Shown one piece after another: positions 45,063-54,633 of a DNA stretch of 64,000 nt (the stretch's first letter is position 1; every line of letters begins with the position of its first letter). A model generated the notes under the pieces. It did not search any database, was not told the origin of the DNA, and saw only the letters and a program-made list of their open reading frames with translations. Both the position numbers and the translations under genes were made by a program. Source of the stretch: Bacteroidota bacterium (GTDB lineage Bacteria > Bacteroidota > Bacteroidia > B-17B0 > Aurantibacillaceae); the NCBI GenBank assembly GCA_029237825.1, contig JAQZBQ010000010.1, positions 62,001-126,000 of the forward strand. The letters run 5' to 3'.

Positions 45063-47870
45063 TTACTCAATAATTAACTTCTTCGTTACTTTTCTACCAT
45101 CAATGTTAATGGTAATAAAGTAGATACCTGAATTTAACTGATTTGATGCGTTAACGGTATGTTTTATTGTTACTCCGGCAATTCCGGTAAGTTCACTTGT
45201 CTCAACAACTCGTCCTGTTACATCATAAACCAAGATGTTCACTGGAGCGCTGGAAGGAGAAGTGAATTCAATGTCGGAAGAAGAACTGGTTGGATTTGGA
45301 TAGATCGATAAACTTAATGAATTCTCGAACTCATCAACACTTACAACACCTGACACATTGATGTTATCGATATACAAGTTTTGAGAACTTCCAGTAGACA
45401 CATCATTCTGGAACCAGAAACGGAATTTAACATCTTTCTTATTTGGAATACCTATTATATTAAAAAGAGTTGGAGAAAATGCTTTGTTAACCCATTTAGG
45501 GTTTGGAACTGCTGAACTCCAAGGAATATAAGGTGCATTCACTGTCCCTCCGCTTGTAGCCATCTGAGTAGCTGTCAAACCAGTAATGGTTTTCCAGGAA
45601 CCACCACAATCAAAGCTATACTGAACTTTAAATGTATCTGCAACAACACCCGTTTTTCTCGCGAAAGAATAATCGAATGATAAGGAGATATTGGTAGTGT
45701 TTGAGAAATCGAAAGCAGGAAGTTCAAGGATATCAACATTCGAAGCAAACCCTGGCCAAGAATTAGGTGTGTAATTAGCATTAGGCAGAATAGCAGATTT
45801 AGATGAAGTTCCTGCGCCATAATTTGATAATTCCCATCCCGGTGTTCCATTGTCTTCATTCACGAATTTCATTCCTGCTGGCCACCATTGACCGCTTTCA
45901 AATGTCTCTGTATATGGCAATGAAATCTGATCAGCGTTCCAATTAGTCGTAATATAATCATTAACTGATTTTGTAGAAGTTCCGTCAGCATTCGTTACTG
46001 TTAGTGTTACCGAATATATTCCAGGAGTAGAATAAGTAACTGTTTGAACAGCAGATGTCGAAGTTGCTGGTGTTCCACCTTCAAATTGCCATAAGTAAGT
46101 CATCGGAGCAGATGAATTATAAGAGGTACTGTTAAAGGTAAGTGTTTGACCTGCACAGTTAATGAAATTCGTAACAGCAAAATCTGCAATTGGTGCACAT
46201 GGAGTGGTTGGAGTAGGATTACCAGAAGCATCCAGGATACCGGTAGCAATTAAGTTTGCTACACCACATAATGAATCACGTGCTGAAATTGATGATAATA
46301 AAGATGTTCTCATTTTATCACGCTGACCTTCAGTAAACATTTTAGGACAAGATGAATAATCCATGATGTTTTCAATATTAGGACGTTTGTCTGAACAGGT
46401 TGCCATAATTAAATTTGGAGTCTGAGGAGTCGATTGAGTATTACCAATATTAAAATTATAATCCTCGATTTCGCCACTTACCGGAACCATGTTAGCACTC
46501 GTAATCGGTGAATCTGACGTGATAATTCTCATCCGGTAAACACCATACATTCCTGTTGGGAATGTATAGGATGCAGTAAAGGTTTGAGGGCCAAATAAAC
46601 CAGCAGGAGACGTAAAAATAGTTTCTCCTGCATCAACGAAATCACCGTCCTTATTCTTATCAAAATAAACGGTTACGTAATTATTCACTGAGTATTGAGC
46701 AATACTTTGAATGGTAAAAGTATTGGCTGTTCCAGAATTAAAATCATTTCCATAAATTCCCGAAAAATCAGAATATCCGCCAGCTGTTCCCGGAGCTGTA
46801 TAACTTACAGTATCTGCCGTAGGAGATACAGTAGTGGCTGTCATCGCGAATAACGGTTTAATAACATTTGAACTTAACGAGTTCAGAGGGCTTACATTTG
46901 TAAATAATCTGTATTTTGGGGAAGAAGGGCTAACAACCGGAATACCAAAACTAAATTTAACGATATCAGAACTGTCGACCGGATTAAGAACTGACGGGGT
47001 ATAGCTATAGTTGGCTGCTTTTGGGCATGTACTAAAAAAGCCTGTAGTTGGAGGGGTATCAGCGATGTCGTCATTTCCACATTCAAAACCTGGATCGTTC
47101 GTTGCACCAAAAGTATGTGCCAAGCCAAGCCAGTGTCCAATTTCATGACTTAACGAGCGAGCATCCAATCCGCTTAAAAAGTCATAACGGTATACTATTG
47201 CATCAGCTGGATCTATAGGCGAAGTACCAGGTAAATGTGTGTATCCCACAATAATTCCACCACCTACAACAGATCCACTGGAAATAATGTTTTTAACAAT
47301 ATAGATATTCATATACTTAGATGGATTCCAACTATTTGCTGCCATCGTACTGTATTGGTAATTAAACAAATCAGATTGTGACCAGTTAGTTTTTTCATCA
47401 TAATGACGAACGATACCATTGGTACAATTTCCCTGAGGATCTTTTTTAGCCAATTCAAAATGAATATTTGAGTTTACATATAACGGCTTATAAAGCTTGT
47501 CAATATTAACTGTATCAGATCCTTCTTTAGCAAAATCCCTGTTTACCTGAGCAAGAGCGTTGATTAACTGCGCATCAGAAACATTAATCCCGGAACCAAC
47601 GTTTTCACCTAAATGCAAAACATGAAAAACAACCGGAACGGTAAAAGTATAATTTGGAGCAACCGTTCTGGAAGCAGCAGCATTTTGCAAAAACGCCTGA
47701 TATTCAGCGTCAGATGCAGCTGTTGCCGCGTTTAATTTAGCCGCGTATCCTGGAACATTTTTAAGGTAAATCTCGCGGGCCTGGTAGGTAGCACATGGCT
47801 GTATTTGCTGGGCGCTGCCAGAAACTGCCATGGTTAAACAAGCCGATGCACTAAGTAATAATTTTTTCAT
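45063..47870 (-). CDS. Secreted M43 (pappalysin-type) metalloprotease with T9SS type A sorting domain
   Basis: 935 residues with a signal peptide (about 1-20, cut near SGSAQQ). A propeptide and metzincin domain follow. Near residue 242, HEIGHWLGLAHTFG is the zinc motif HExxHxxGxxH, and DIADTPPTT follows as in pappalysins. The Met-turn NIMDYSSCP appears only near residue 500. Between them lies a GEVED-type beta domain (VYFDKNKDGDFVDAGE, VSGEIEDYNFNIG). After the catalytic part come a PKD domain (about 565-645), a carbohydrate/MAM-like beta domain with FDFSNTTNISLSFDYSFA, and a type A sorting domain (LSIYPNPTSSSSDIEF ... VTKKLIIE). The protein is exported by the T9SS and likely attached to, or released from, the cell surface. 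Substrate unknown. Confidence 0.92.
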   Translation of the reverse strand: MKKLLLSASACLTMAVSGSAQQIQPCATYQAREIYLKNVPGYAAKLNAATAASDAEYQAFLQNAAASRTVAPNYTFTVPVVFHVLHLGENVGSGINVSDAQLINALAQVNRDFAKEGSDTVNIDKLYKPLYVNSNIHFELAKKDPQGNCTNGIVRHYDEKTNWSQSDLFNYQYSTMAANSWNPSKYMNIYIVKNIISSGSVVGGGIIVGYTHLPGTSPIDPADAIVYRYDFLSGLDARSLSHEIGHWLGLAHTFGATNDPGFECGNDDIADTPPTTGFFSTCPKAANYSYTPSVLNPVDSSDIVKFSFGIPVVSPSSPKYRLFTNVSPLNSLSSNVIKPLFAMTATTVSPTADTVSYTAPGTAGGYSDFSGIYGNDFNSGTANTFTIQSIAQYSVNNYVTVYFDKNKDGDFVDAGETIFTSPAGLFGPQTFTASYTFPTGMYGVYRMRIITSDSPITSANMVPVSGEIEDYNFNIGNTQSTPQTPNLIMATCSDKRPNIENIMDYSSCPKMFTEGQRDKMRTSLLSSISARDSLCGVANLIATGILDASGNPTPTTPCAPIADFAVTNFINCAGQTLTFNSTSYNSSAPMTYLWQFEGGTPATSTSAVQTVTYSTPGIYSVTLTVTNADGTSTKSVNDYITTNWNADQISLPYTETFESGQWWPAGMKFVNEDNGTPGWELSNYGAGTSSKSAILPNANYTPNSWPGFASNVDILELPAFDFSNTTNISLSFDYSFARKTGVVADTFKVQYSFDCGGSWKTITGLTATQMATSGGTVNAPYIPWSSAVPNPKWVNKAFSPTLFNIIGIPNKKDVKFRFWFQNDVSTGSSQNLYIDNINVSGVVSVDEFENSLSLSIYPNPTSSSSDIEFTSPSSAPVNILVYDVTGRVVETSELTGIAGVTIKHTVNASNQLNSGIYFITINIDGRKVTKKLIIE

Positions 47871-47916
47871 CGTTTATAGAGTTAATTTTTAAATAAATGG
47901 GGATTTATTCTAATCA

Positions 47917-47946
47917 CAAACTTAACGATTAATTTAATTAATGCAA
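47917..47946 (-). promoter_or_regulatory. Promoter of the M43 protease gene
   Basis: Minus strand TTG (47944-47946), 19-base spacer, TAAGTTTG (47917-47924): a good Bacteroidota promoter with a leader of about 43 bases. Confidence 0.6.
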
Positions 47947-48013
47947 AATATTGTGAAAAAAATGAAGGGTTAAACAAGTTGAAAAAACGAGCAGGACAGG
48001 GAAATGAAGTTAA

Positions 48014-48748
48014 TTATTTAATTTCCTTCCAGTTGGTGAGATCTCTGATAACCACCGATGCACAAGTCATCCCGAACACGGCAGGTATATAAGAGATTGT
48101 TCCATAGGCCGATTTCTTAAAATTTGACCCATCGGTTTTCATAATCGACCTTTTGTCGGGAAGCTCAGTTGAAAATACGGCTTTAAACCCTTTGTAAATA
48201 CCAACTTCCTTCAAACGCTTCCTCAGATAATATGCCATAGGGCAATGACAGGTTTTTGAAATATCAACTACTTTTAACTGAGTGGGGTCCATTTTACCGC
48301 CTGCTCCCATCGATGAAACAATACTGTGCCCTTTTTCCATTGCAGTTTTAATTAAATGTATTTTCGGAGTAATACTGTCGATGGCATCAACCACGTAATC
48401 AAATGGTTTTTGAAGTAATAAAATCATCTTCTCAGGGTCCTGAAATTCAGAGATAACATTCAATCTGACATAAGGATTGATATCTGTAAGGCGCGCCTCC
48501 ATCAGTAATGCTTTACTTTGACCGTGTGTGGAGGATAAAGCCTGTAATTGACGGTTGCGGTTTGTGGGATCTACAACATCGCCGTCTACGATAGTAAGTT
48601 CCCCTATACCGGCTCTACATAATGCTTCTGCCGCATAAGAACCAACTCCACCCAGGCCAACAATTAATACGTGGGCTTTGTTTAAATTATCCATGCCCTC
48701 ATCTCCTACCAAAAGTTTGGTCCTTTGCATCCAATGTTTATCTTCCAT
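48014..48748 (-). CDS. tcdA: tRNA threonylcarbamoyladenosine dehydratase
   Basis: 244 residues of the MoeB/ThiF/E1-like family. VLIVGLGGVGSYAAEALCRAGIG is the ATP-binding glycine loop, and VDPTNRNRQLQA the conserved adenylation Arg region. The length and the sequences SSMGAGGKMDP and CHCPMAYYLRKRLK match TcdA (CsdL/YgdL), which cyclises t6A to ct6A at position 37 of ANN-decoding tRNAs. The start overlaps the TatD-family gene by 11 bases, so the pair is coupled. Confidence 0.9.
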   Translation of the reverse strand: MEDKHWMQRTKLLVGDEGMDNLNKAHVLIVGLGGVGSYAAEALCRAGIGELTIVDGDVVDPTNRNRQLQALSSTHGQSKALLMEARLTDINPYVRLNVISEFQDPEKMILLLQKPFDYVVDAIDSITPKIHLIKTAMEKGHSIVSSMGAGGKMDPTQLKVVDISKTCHCPMAYYLRKRLKEVGIYKGFKAVFSTELPDKRSIMKTDGSNFKKSAYGTISYIPAVFGMTCASVVIRDLTNWKEIK

Positions 48749-49382
48749 TCGCTAAAAATATATCAGTAAAATTACGGTAAATTATCATTTTTAATGTATC
48801 ACATTCAATATTTAAAAAGCGTGATGCCTGTGAATATACGTTTTCAATCGAAAGATCTGATCGGGTATCTGTTTCCAGAAAAAACTGTATTTGGCCTGTC
48901 TTTAAAAAATTTTCCTTATTAAAAACTGAAGGGTTCAATGAAATCAAAAAACCATGACCTGCTAATTGAAGCGCCAGGTCGTCGGATTTATTAAAACCAT
49001 GAATGAGCATCGAAATTTTATTTTTGTAAGGTTTACACGTGGCAATTAATTCATCGAACGCCCTTACGCAATGAATAATTACAGGTTTGTTGTACTGACA
49101 GGCAAGATCCAACTGCTTGGTGAAAACGTTTTTCTGAAAGGTAATTCGTGGTCCCTTCAGCCGATCCAATCCGCATTCGCCAACTGCGAGACAATTTTTA
49201 TGTGACAGAAATTTTTCAAACTCATTCCAATTTATATCCCTATCAGCATCCCAAGGATGCACACCTACTGAGAAATAAGAGGATGTGTAAATTTCCTTAT
49301 CAAACCCGAACCGATTGTTAAACAAAAACACACCATCTTCTTTTGGAAAATGGTGTGTATGTATATCAACAAATGGTATCAT
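48738..49382 (-). CDS. TatD-family metal-dependent hydrolase
   Basis: 214 residues, shorter than E. coli TatD (260), as usual for the Bacteroidota branch. VDIHTHHFP carries the HxH metal motif, AVGECGLDR the bridging Glu, VIIHCVRAF and MLIHGF the next His ligands, and LETDTRSD the last Asp. The family includes 3'-5' exonucleases and D-aminoacyl-tRNA deacylase-like enzymes. It is upstream of and overlapping tcdA. Confidence 0.88.
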   Translation of the reverse strand: MIPFVDIHTHHFPKEDGVFLFNNRFGFDKEIYTSSYFSVGVHPWDADRDINWNEFEKFLSHKNCLAVGECGLDRLKGPRITFQKNVFTKQLDLACQYNKPVIIHCVRAFDELIATCKPYKNKISMLIHGFNKSDDLALQLAGHGFLISLNPSVFNKENFLKTGQIQFFLETDTRSDLSIENVYSQASRFLNIECDTLKMIIYRNFTDIFLANGR

Positions 49383-49418
49383 TTAAACCGGCTTGTAAAC
49401 GTAAGCCGTTGGTAAATA

Positions 49419-50678
49419 TTAAAGGGCCTGAGAAAATCCTTCGCGGATTTCATCTGCTACGTATTGTCCTCCATACAATTTATCCTTTATTTTAGAAAAG
49501 CTCTCGATGGTATATTTAACATCTTCTAAGGTATGCATTGCAGTAGGAATTAAACGCAAAATGATCATTCCTTTTGGAATAACAGGATAAACTACCATGG
49601 AACAAAAGATCCCAAAATTTTCGCGCAAATCAATTACCATATTTGTTGCCTCAGGAATAGAACCACGCATATAAACCGGCGTTACTGGTGTATTCGTTAC
49701 TCCAATATCAAAACCGGCGTCAACCAAGCCTTTTTGAAGCGCAGAAGAAATTTCCCACAACTTCGTACGGTATTCAGGATGTTTATTAATTAATTCCAGG
49801 CGTTTCAATAAACCATACACCAAAGGCATTGGCAACGATTTGGCAAATATCTGCGAACGCATGTTATAGCGTAAATAGGTAACCACCTGTTTTGTAGAAC
49901 TGATGTAACCTCCAATTAGGGCGAATGATTTTGCAAACGTACCGAAATAAATATCAATTCCATCCTGGCATCCCTGTTCTTCTCCTGTCCCTCCACCATT
50001 TGGCCCAAGTGTACCAACTCCGTGTGCATCATCTACAAATAACCGGAAATTGAATTTTTTCTTCAAAGCAACGATTTCCTTTAATTTTCCCTGATCTCCA
50101 CGCATACCAAACACGCCTTCTGTAATTACCAAAATTCCTCCTCCTGTTTGATCCGCTAACCGCTTCGCCCGCTCCAATTGCTTTTCACAATCTTCTACGT
50201 CGTTGTGTTTAAATACAAAACGTTTTCCCATATGTAAACGAACACCGTCTAAAATACAAGCGTGACTTTCTGCATCATACACAATTACGTCATGTCTGTC
50301 TACAAGGGCATCAATGGCCGAAACCATTGCCTGGTATCCAAAATTACAGAGAATGGTATCTTCTTTTTGTGATAATTTTGATAGGCCTCTTTCCAACTCT
50401 TCGTGTAAATCCGAGTTTCCACTCATCATACGTGCGCCCATCGGCAAAGCAAGTCCAAATTTTTCTGCGCCTTCCTTATCAGCTTTTCTAACTTCAGGAT
50501 GATTTGCCAAACCTAGATAATTATTCAAGCTCCAATTCAACAATTTTTTTCCTCTGAATCCCATATGCGGCGACACCTCTCCTTCCAATTTCGGGAATGT
50601 AAAATATCCGTGTGAAGCTTTTGAATGTTCACCAATCGGACCCATGTTTTTTTCAATTTTTTCGAAAATATCTTTCAT
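49419..50678 (-). CDS. Alpha-oxoamine synthase, serine palmitoyltransferase type
   Basis: 419 residues, fold-type I PLP enzyme of the AONS/KBL/SPT family. Motifs: LNWSLNNYLGLANHPEV, NFGYQAMVSA, DAESHACILDG (substrate His), VDDAHGVGTLG and the PLP lysine in GTFAKSFALIGGYIS. The run RSQIFAKSLP after the lysine resembles serine palmitoyltransferase rather than biotin-pathway AONS. In Bacteroidota such enzymes make 3-ketosphinganine for sphingolipids, or use cysteate to begin capnine-type sulfonolipids needed for gliding in some species. Which amino acid is used is not readable, and 2-amino-3-ketobutyrate ligase cannot be fully excluded. Confidence 0.82.
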   Translation of the reverse strand: MKDIFEKIEKNMGPIGEHSKASHGYFTFPKLEGEVSPHMGFRGKKLLNWSLNNYLGLANHPEVRKADKEGAEKFGLALPMGARMMSGNSDLHEELERGLSKLSQKEDTILCNFGYQAMVSAIDALVDRHDVIVYDAESHACILDGVRLHMGKRFVFKHNDVEDCEKQLERAKRLADQTGGGILVITEGVFGMRGDQGKLKEIVALKKKFNFRLFVDDAHGVGTLGPNGGGTGEEQGCQDGIDIYFGTFAKSFALIGGYISSTKQVVTYLRYNMRSQIFAKSLPMPLVYGLLKRLELINKHPEYRTKLWEISSALQKGLVDAGFDIGVTNTPVTPVYMRGSIPEATNMVIDLRENFGIFCSMVVYPVIPKGMIILRLIPTAMHTLEDVKYTIESFSKIKDKLYGGQYVADEIREGFSQAL

Positions 50679-50781
50679 TGTATTTCTGGTTAACTTGTAT
50701 AATGTGTAAAATTAAGAAAATTCCTTGATCGTGTGTTAATTTGAAGAGTGTATAATTTATTAACGCTTTGTTATGAAGACT

Positions 50782-51561
50782 TTATACTATCTTTTTAATT
50801 ACCCTCAGCATGTGTGAATATTTTTTATTATCAGAATGAAATATCCCGTAATGATCAAACTTATCAATTCGTACGCAGCCGCTCGCATGAATGATCTGCT
50901 GGTTTTCTAACACAATCCCAACGTGAACGATGTGACCTTCCTCATTATCAAAAAAAGCAAGGTCACCGGGTTGAGCTTCTTCTACAAAACTTAAAGGAGT
51001 ACCAATTTCAACTTGCTGACTGGCATCCCTTGGTAATTTATAACCGTTCAATTTAAAGACAACCTGTACAAAGCCGGAACAATCAATTCCAAAAGGACTT
51101 CTTCCACCCCAAAGGTAAGGCGCATTTAAAAAAAGATAAGCCGTTTCTTTAATATCTGTAATGGGTCTTTTAAGAGAAGAGTCAATCACGCTTCCTTCAA
51201 ATAAAAAATCAGAATCTCCGCACTTTAATTTGCCATTTAAATAATTTGGAAGCGTTGCCCCAACAGTTAACGGAAAAATAACGTTTCGGTCGATACCCGA
51301 AATCACCTGAACCAACTCTGAACTTACAATGAAGGAATTCATGGTTTCAAGGTCACTTGCTGAAAGTTTTGTGTGTTGTTTAGCGCTGATCCAGCATAGA
51401 TAATTATCATAATTAGTTCTGATTTGCAACCAGTCTTCCCCATCCTGAACAATAGTATAGGTTTCTCCAAATAACAATTGGGTCACCATTTCACTGGCGC
51501 CGGATGGCTCTTTCCTGCAGGGAACAATGCTAAGAGTACAAATACCAAAACTCATAGGCAT
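50782..51561 (-). CDS. NlpC/P60 (C40) cell-wall peptidase with SH3-like domains
   Basis: 259 residues. No signal peptide is evident, although the N-terminus is hydrophobic (MPMSFGICTLSIVPC). Residues about 5-60 are a bacterial SH3 domain (LLFGETYTIVQDGEDWLQIRT), and a second SH3-like stretch follows. The C-terminal 125 residues are the papain-like NlpC/P60 domain: YLWGGRSPFGIDCSGFVQ has the catalytic Cys, EGHIVHVGIVL the first His and IIHASGCVRI the second. These enzymes cleave gamma-D-glutamyl-diaminopimelate bonds. Without a leader it may act on recycled muropeptides in the cytoplasm, as YkfC-type enzymes do. It is divergent from the ABC exporter. Confidence 0.9.
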   Translation of the reverse strand: MPMSFGICTLSIVPCRKEPSGASEMVTQLLFGETYTIVQDGEDWLQIRTNYDNYLCWISAKQHTKLSASDLETMNSFIVSSELVQVISGIDRNVIFPLTVGATLPNYLNGKLKCGDSDFLFEGSVIDSSLKRPITDIKETAYLFLNAPYLWGGRSPFGIDCSGFVQVVFKLNGYKLPRDASQQVEIGTPLSFVEEAQPGDLAFFDNEEGHIVHVGIVLENQQIIHASGCVRIDKFDHYGIFHSDNKKYSHMLRVIKKIV

Positions 51562-51627
51562 AAATTTAACTTACAGATGAACAGTAAAAAGATACAAACC
51601 AAATAGTTATTCACTATGCATTATTAA

Positions 51628-51659
51628 TTGAAAGGTTAAAAACATTAGTCGTAATTTTG
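51628..51659 (+). promoter_or_regulatory. Promoter of the ABC exporter gene
   Basis: TTG (51628-51630), 21-base spacer, TAATTTTG (51652-51659): full match to the Bacteroidota consensus. The ATG is 23 bases on. Confidence 0.65.
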
Positions 51660-51682
51660 ATTTCTGTTTTTTTTGTTCGTCC

Positions 51683-53431
51683 ATGAAAATATTATATAGC
51701 TACATAAAATCCCATAAAGGCTTGCTTTTGCTCGCGCTTGTTTTAGCTGCGATAAATCAGTGTTTTTCTTTATGCGATTCGATTATTACCGGTAAATTAT
51801 TAAATCAATGCGGCGTTGGATTACCCAACTTCAATAACGATTTGAACGCTTTTTTAAAGGTTCTCCTTAAGTTTCTTGGATTGTCAATGGGAGCTGCGAT
51901 GATGTCACGGATAGCAAAGAATTTTCAGGATTATTTTACTAACATCATCATTCAACGGGTTGGCGCACAGATGTATACCGACGGTATCCAAAAAGCGCTT
52001 CAATTGCCCTACCAGGATTTTGAAGACCAGCGCAGCGGTGAAACACTGGGTAAATTACAGAAAGTAAAAATAGACTGTGAACGGTTTATTACCTTTTCAA
52101 TTTCCATGATCTTTCAATCATTGGTTGGGATTACTTTCGTAGTAATTTATGCAGTAAACATTCACTGGCTTCTTGGTCCTATTTTTTTAGCAACTGTTCC
52201 CGTAATTGGTTTGATCAGTTCGTTCCTTGGAAAAAAAATTAAGAAGGTATCAAAGGAAATTCTGGGAGAAACAACCGCTCTGGCCGGCGCTACTACTGAA
52301 TCACTCCGAAACATTGAACTGGTAAAAAGTTTAGGTTTAACTGAACAGGAAGTAAACCGGTTAAATACCACGACGATTAAAATTCTGGGGCTTGAACTAA
52401 AAAAAGTACGTTTTATCAGAAGTTTAAGTTTCATTCAGGGAACAACGGTCCACTTTATGAGGACGATCCTCGTCTTTTCCCTTTACCTATTTCTTTTTCA
52501 TGGAATTATTAAACCAGGAGATTTGATTACACTCATGTTCTTCTCATTCTTCCTTTTCAACCCTCTTCAGGAACTAGGTAATGTTATTGCCACTTATAAT
52601 GAAACCCGGGCATCGATGGAAAATTTTGAAAAGCTAATGAATTCAAAAAGTGAAGCTAAACCCGATAAGCCGCAAACTATCGGCAATATTATCAGTCTTA
52701 GATTTTCAAATATTTCGTTTAAGCATCAAACCGCAAATTCTTACGCTGTGAAAAACATTTCCTTTCAGGCAAACGCAGGTGAAACTATTGCTTTTGTGGG
52801 ACCTTCAGGTAGCGGAAAAACCACCCTGGTGAAAATGCTGGTGGGATTGTATAATCCAGAGGAAGGTGATATTTTCTATAATGAAATGAATTCACGACAA
52901 ATAGATTTGACAGAATTAAGACAGCAACTGGGGTTTGTAACTCAGGATGCTCAGCTATTTTCAGGCACTATTAAAGATAATTTGTTATTTGTGAAACCCA
53001 ACGCCACTAATGAAGAAATTGACGAGGTACTTCAAAAGGCGGCATGTGGCAACTTGTTGAAGCGGGCAGAAAACGGAATCAATACCACCATTGGTGAAGG
53101 CGGAATTAAAGTTTCCGGTGGGGAAAAGCAACGCTTATCAATTGCCCGTGCATTGTTAAGGGATCCGCATCTATTGATTTTCGATGAGGCAACTTCTGCC
53201 CTTGATTCAATTACCGAAGAGGAGATTACTCAAACCATACGCGAAATTTCAACAAAGAAGGACCAGATAACAGTGTTAATTGCACACCGGTTATCAACCA
53301 TTATGCATGCTGATAAAATATTTGTTCTGGAACAGGGACAAATTATTGAGCAAGGGAAACACGACGATCTTTTAAAAGAAAAAGGATTGTACTATGCTAT
53401 GTGGAGGCAACAAATTGGAGAACGAAAATAG
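51683..53431 (+). CDS. ABC exporter half-transporter (permease fused to ATPase)
   Basis: 582 residues. Six transmembrane helices occupy about 1-310 (type 1 exporter fold), and the ATPase follows: Walker A GPSGSGKTTLVK, signature VSGGEKQRLSIARAL, Walker B LLIFDEATSALD and the H-loop IAHRLST. It should work as a homodimer. Lipids, peptides or drugs are all possible cargo and the neighbours do not settle it. The stop abuts the stop of the HPP gene with no base between. Confidence 0.93.
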   Translation: MKILYSYIKSHKGLLLLALVLAAINQCFSLCDSIITGKLLNQCGVGLPNFNNDLNAFLKVLLKFLGLSMGAAMMSRIAKNFQDYFTNIIIQRVGAQMYTDGIQKALQLPYQDFEDQRSGETLGKLQKVKIDCERFITFSISMIFQSLVGITFVVIYAVNIHWLLGPIFLATVPVIGLISSFLGKKIKKVSKEILGETTALAGATTESLRNIELVKSLGLTEQEVNRLNTTTIKILGLELKKVRFIRSLSFIQGTTVHFMRTILVFSLYLFLFHGIIKPGDLITLMFFSFFLFNPLQELGNVIATYNETRASMENFEKLMNSKSEAKPDKPQTIGNIISLRFSNISFKHQTANSYAVKNISFQANAGETIAFVGPSGSGKTTLVKMLVGLYNPEEGDIFYNEMNSRQIDLTELRQQLGFVTQDAQLFSGTIKDNLLFVKPNATNEEIDEVLQKAACGNLLKRAENGINTTIGEGGIKVSGGEKQRLSIARALLRDPHLLIFDEATSALDSITEEEITQTIREISTKKDQITVLIAHRLSTIMHADKIFVLEQGQIIEQGKHDDLLKEKGLYYAMWRQQIGERK

Positions 53432-54046
53432 TTATTCCTCTTCGAAAATTCCCTTTTTAGGGATTCCGAAAATAAAACGTAGACGCCTTTTATAATCTTT
53501 ATTGATTGGATAACTCCTGTTATCAGTGAGGTTATTGAATATTAAAGCGATGACGAACAAAACCATTACACCAGTTAAGACTGGCGACAATACATAGAAA
53601 TAACCAAGGTTACGGATTTTTTCGCTGCCTATATTTGCGATGAGGGCGGTGGCGCCGCCTGGCGGGTGCAGGGTTTTTGTCACCTGCATTAACACAATGG
53701 AAAGTGACACTGATAATGCCGAAGAAAGCCAAAGTTCAGTGGGAATTAATTTATGGATGGTAACCCCTACTAATGCACTTACTATATGACCACCTATTAA
53801 ATTGCGCGGTTGGGCTAAGGGACTGTTAATTGCTCCATAAATTAAAACAGACGAAGCTCCAAATGAACCAATTAAAAATAAATTGTCATTAACCACTAAG
53901 TGTTCGCTATTGATAAAGCCAATAATTGCAATTCCAAAAAAGGCGCCAAGAAATGTAAAAAAATGCTCCTTTTTGTCGATGAGCGTTTCTTTATAGAATA
54001 CAAATTTTACTTTACGGTAGCTCCTTTTTATTTTTTTAATAGCCAT
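53432..54046 (-). CDS. HPP family membrane protein
   Basis: 204 residues from the ATG at 54046 (MAIKKIKRSYRKVKF); the frame is open 36 bases further but without support. Four to five hydrophobic helices and the family signature in KTLHPPGGATALIANI, plus GSFGASSVLIYGA, match the HPP family. Some members in cyanobacteria and plant plastids transport nitrite; others are unassigned. The basic N-terminus is cytoplasmic. Confidence 0.88.
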   Translation of the reverse strand: MAIKKIKRSYRKVKFVFYKETLIDKKEHFFTFLGAFFGIAIIGFINSEHLVVNDNLFLIGSFGASSVLIYGAINSPLAQPRNLIGGHIVSALVGVTIHKLIPTELWLSSALSVSLSIVLMQVTKTLHPPGGATALIANIGSEKIRNLGYFYVLSPVLTGVMVLFVIALIFNNLTDNRSYPINKDYKRRLRFIFGIPKKGIFEEE

Positions 54047-54153
54047 AGTTAATGTAAGTTCGTCGATATGCACGCATGTCATTCATGCTGTTTTATCAAC
54101 ACGGTAAAAATAGAACTTATTTTTTCGGATACGAAACTACAAAAATGGATCTG

Positions 54154-54633
54154 CTATTCTCCCTCACCAACATACATAAAAAGCAAAGGTGAGTCAAGGG
54201 AATATATGCCTTTATTGGCTGTGATATCCATCACGAATTTTAGCACAAACGAATCATTCAAAACCAAATCCACAATTAGCCGGACTTTCCCAACTGCTGT
54301 GGAAACATCCGTTTTTTTGGCAAAACTTTCGTATCCTGAGTAAACCACCGACAGATCTGGTGTTAAAACAAGCTCTTTCAGAGATTCATGGGTTTCGATA
54401 AAAGCATCGGTAAAAGGCTTTAAAATTAATAATGAATCTGCCTTTGTTTTAACAACTTTATTCCTGAAAATTTCCTGCTGGTTTAAAAGACTCAGGTAAT
54501 ACACAGAATCCCTTTCTCCCACTGCTTTAAAGTTTTTAGTGAGCAAGGAATCAAGATTGTTGAATGTCGTTTGCGATTTCGAAGACATCGTAAAGCAAAG
54601 CAATATTATAAGACTATTTGTGAATCGTATCAT
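54154..54633 (-). CDS. Secreted protein of unknown function
   Basis: 159 residues with a signal peptide (residues 1-20, cut near SSKSQ). The rest is a compact alpha/beta domain (FNNLDSLLTKNFKAVGERDSVYYLSLLNQQ...) that resembles the NTF2-like shape of many small periplasmic proteins, but I do not recognise a family. The start lies inside the end of the glycosyltransferase gene (20-base overlap), so the two are translationally coupled. Confidence 0.65.
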   Translation of the reverse strand: MIRFTNSLIILLCFTMSSKSQTTFNNLDSLLTKNFKAVGERDSVYYLSLLNQQEIFRNKVVKTKADSLLILKPFTDAFIETHESLKELVLTPDLSVVYSGYESFAKKTDVSTAVGKVRLIVDLVLNDSFVLKFVMDITANKGIYSLDSPLLFMYVGEGE

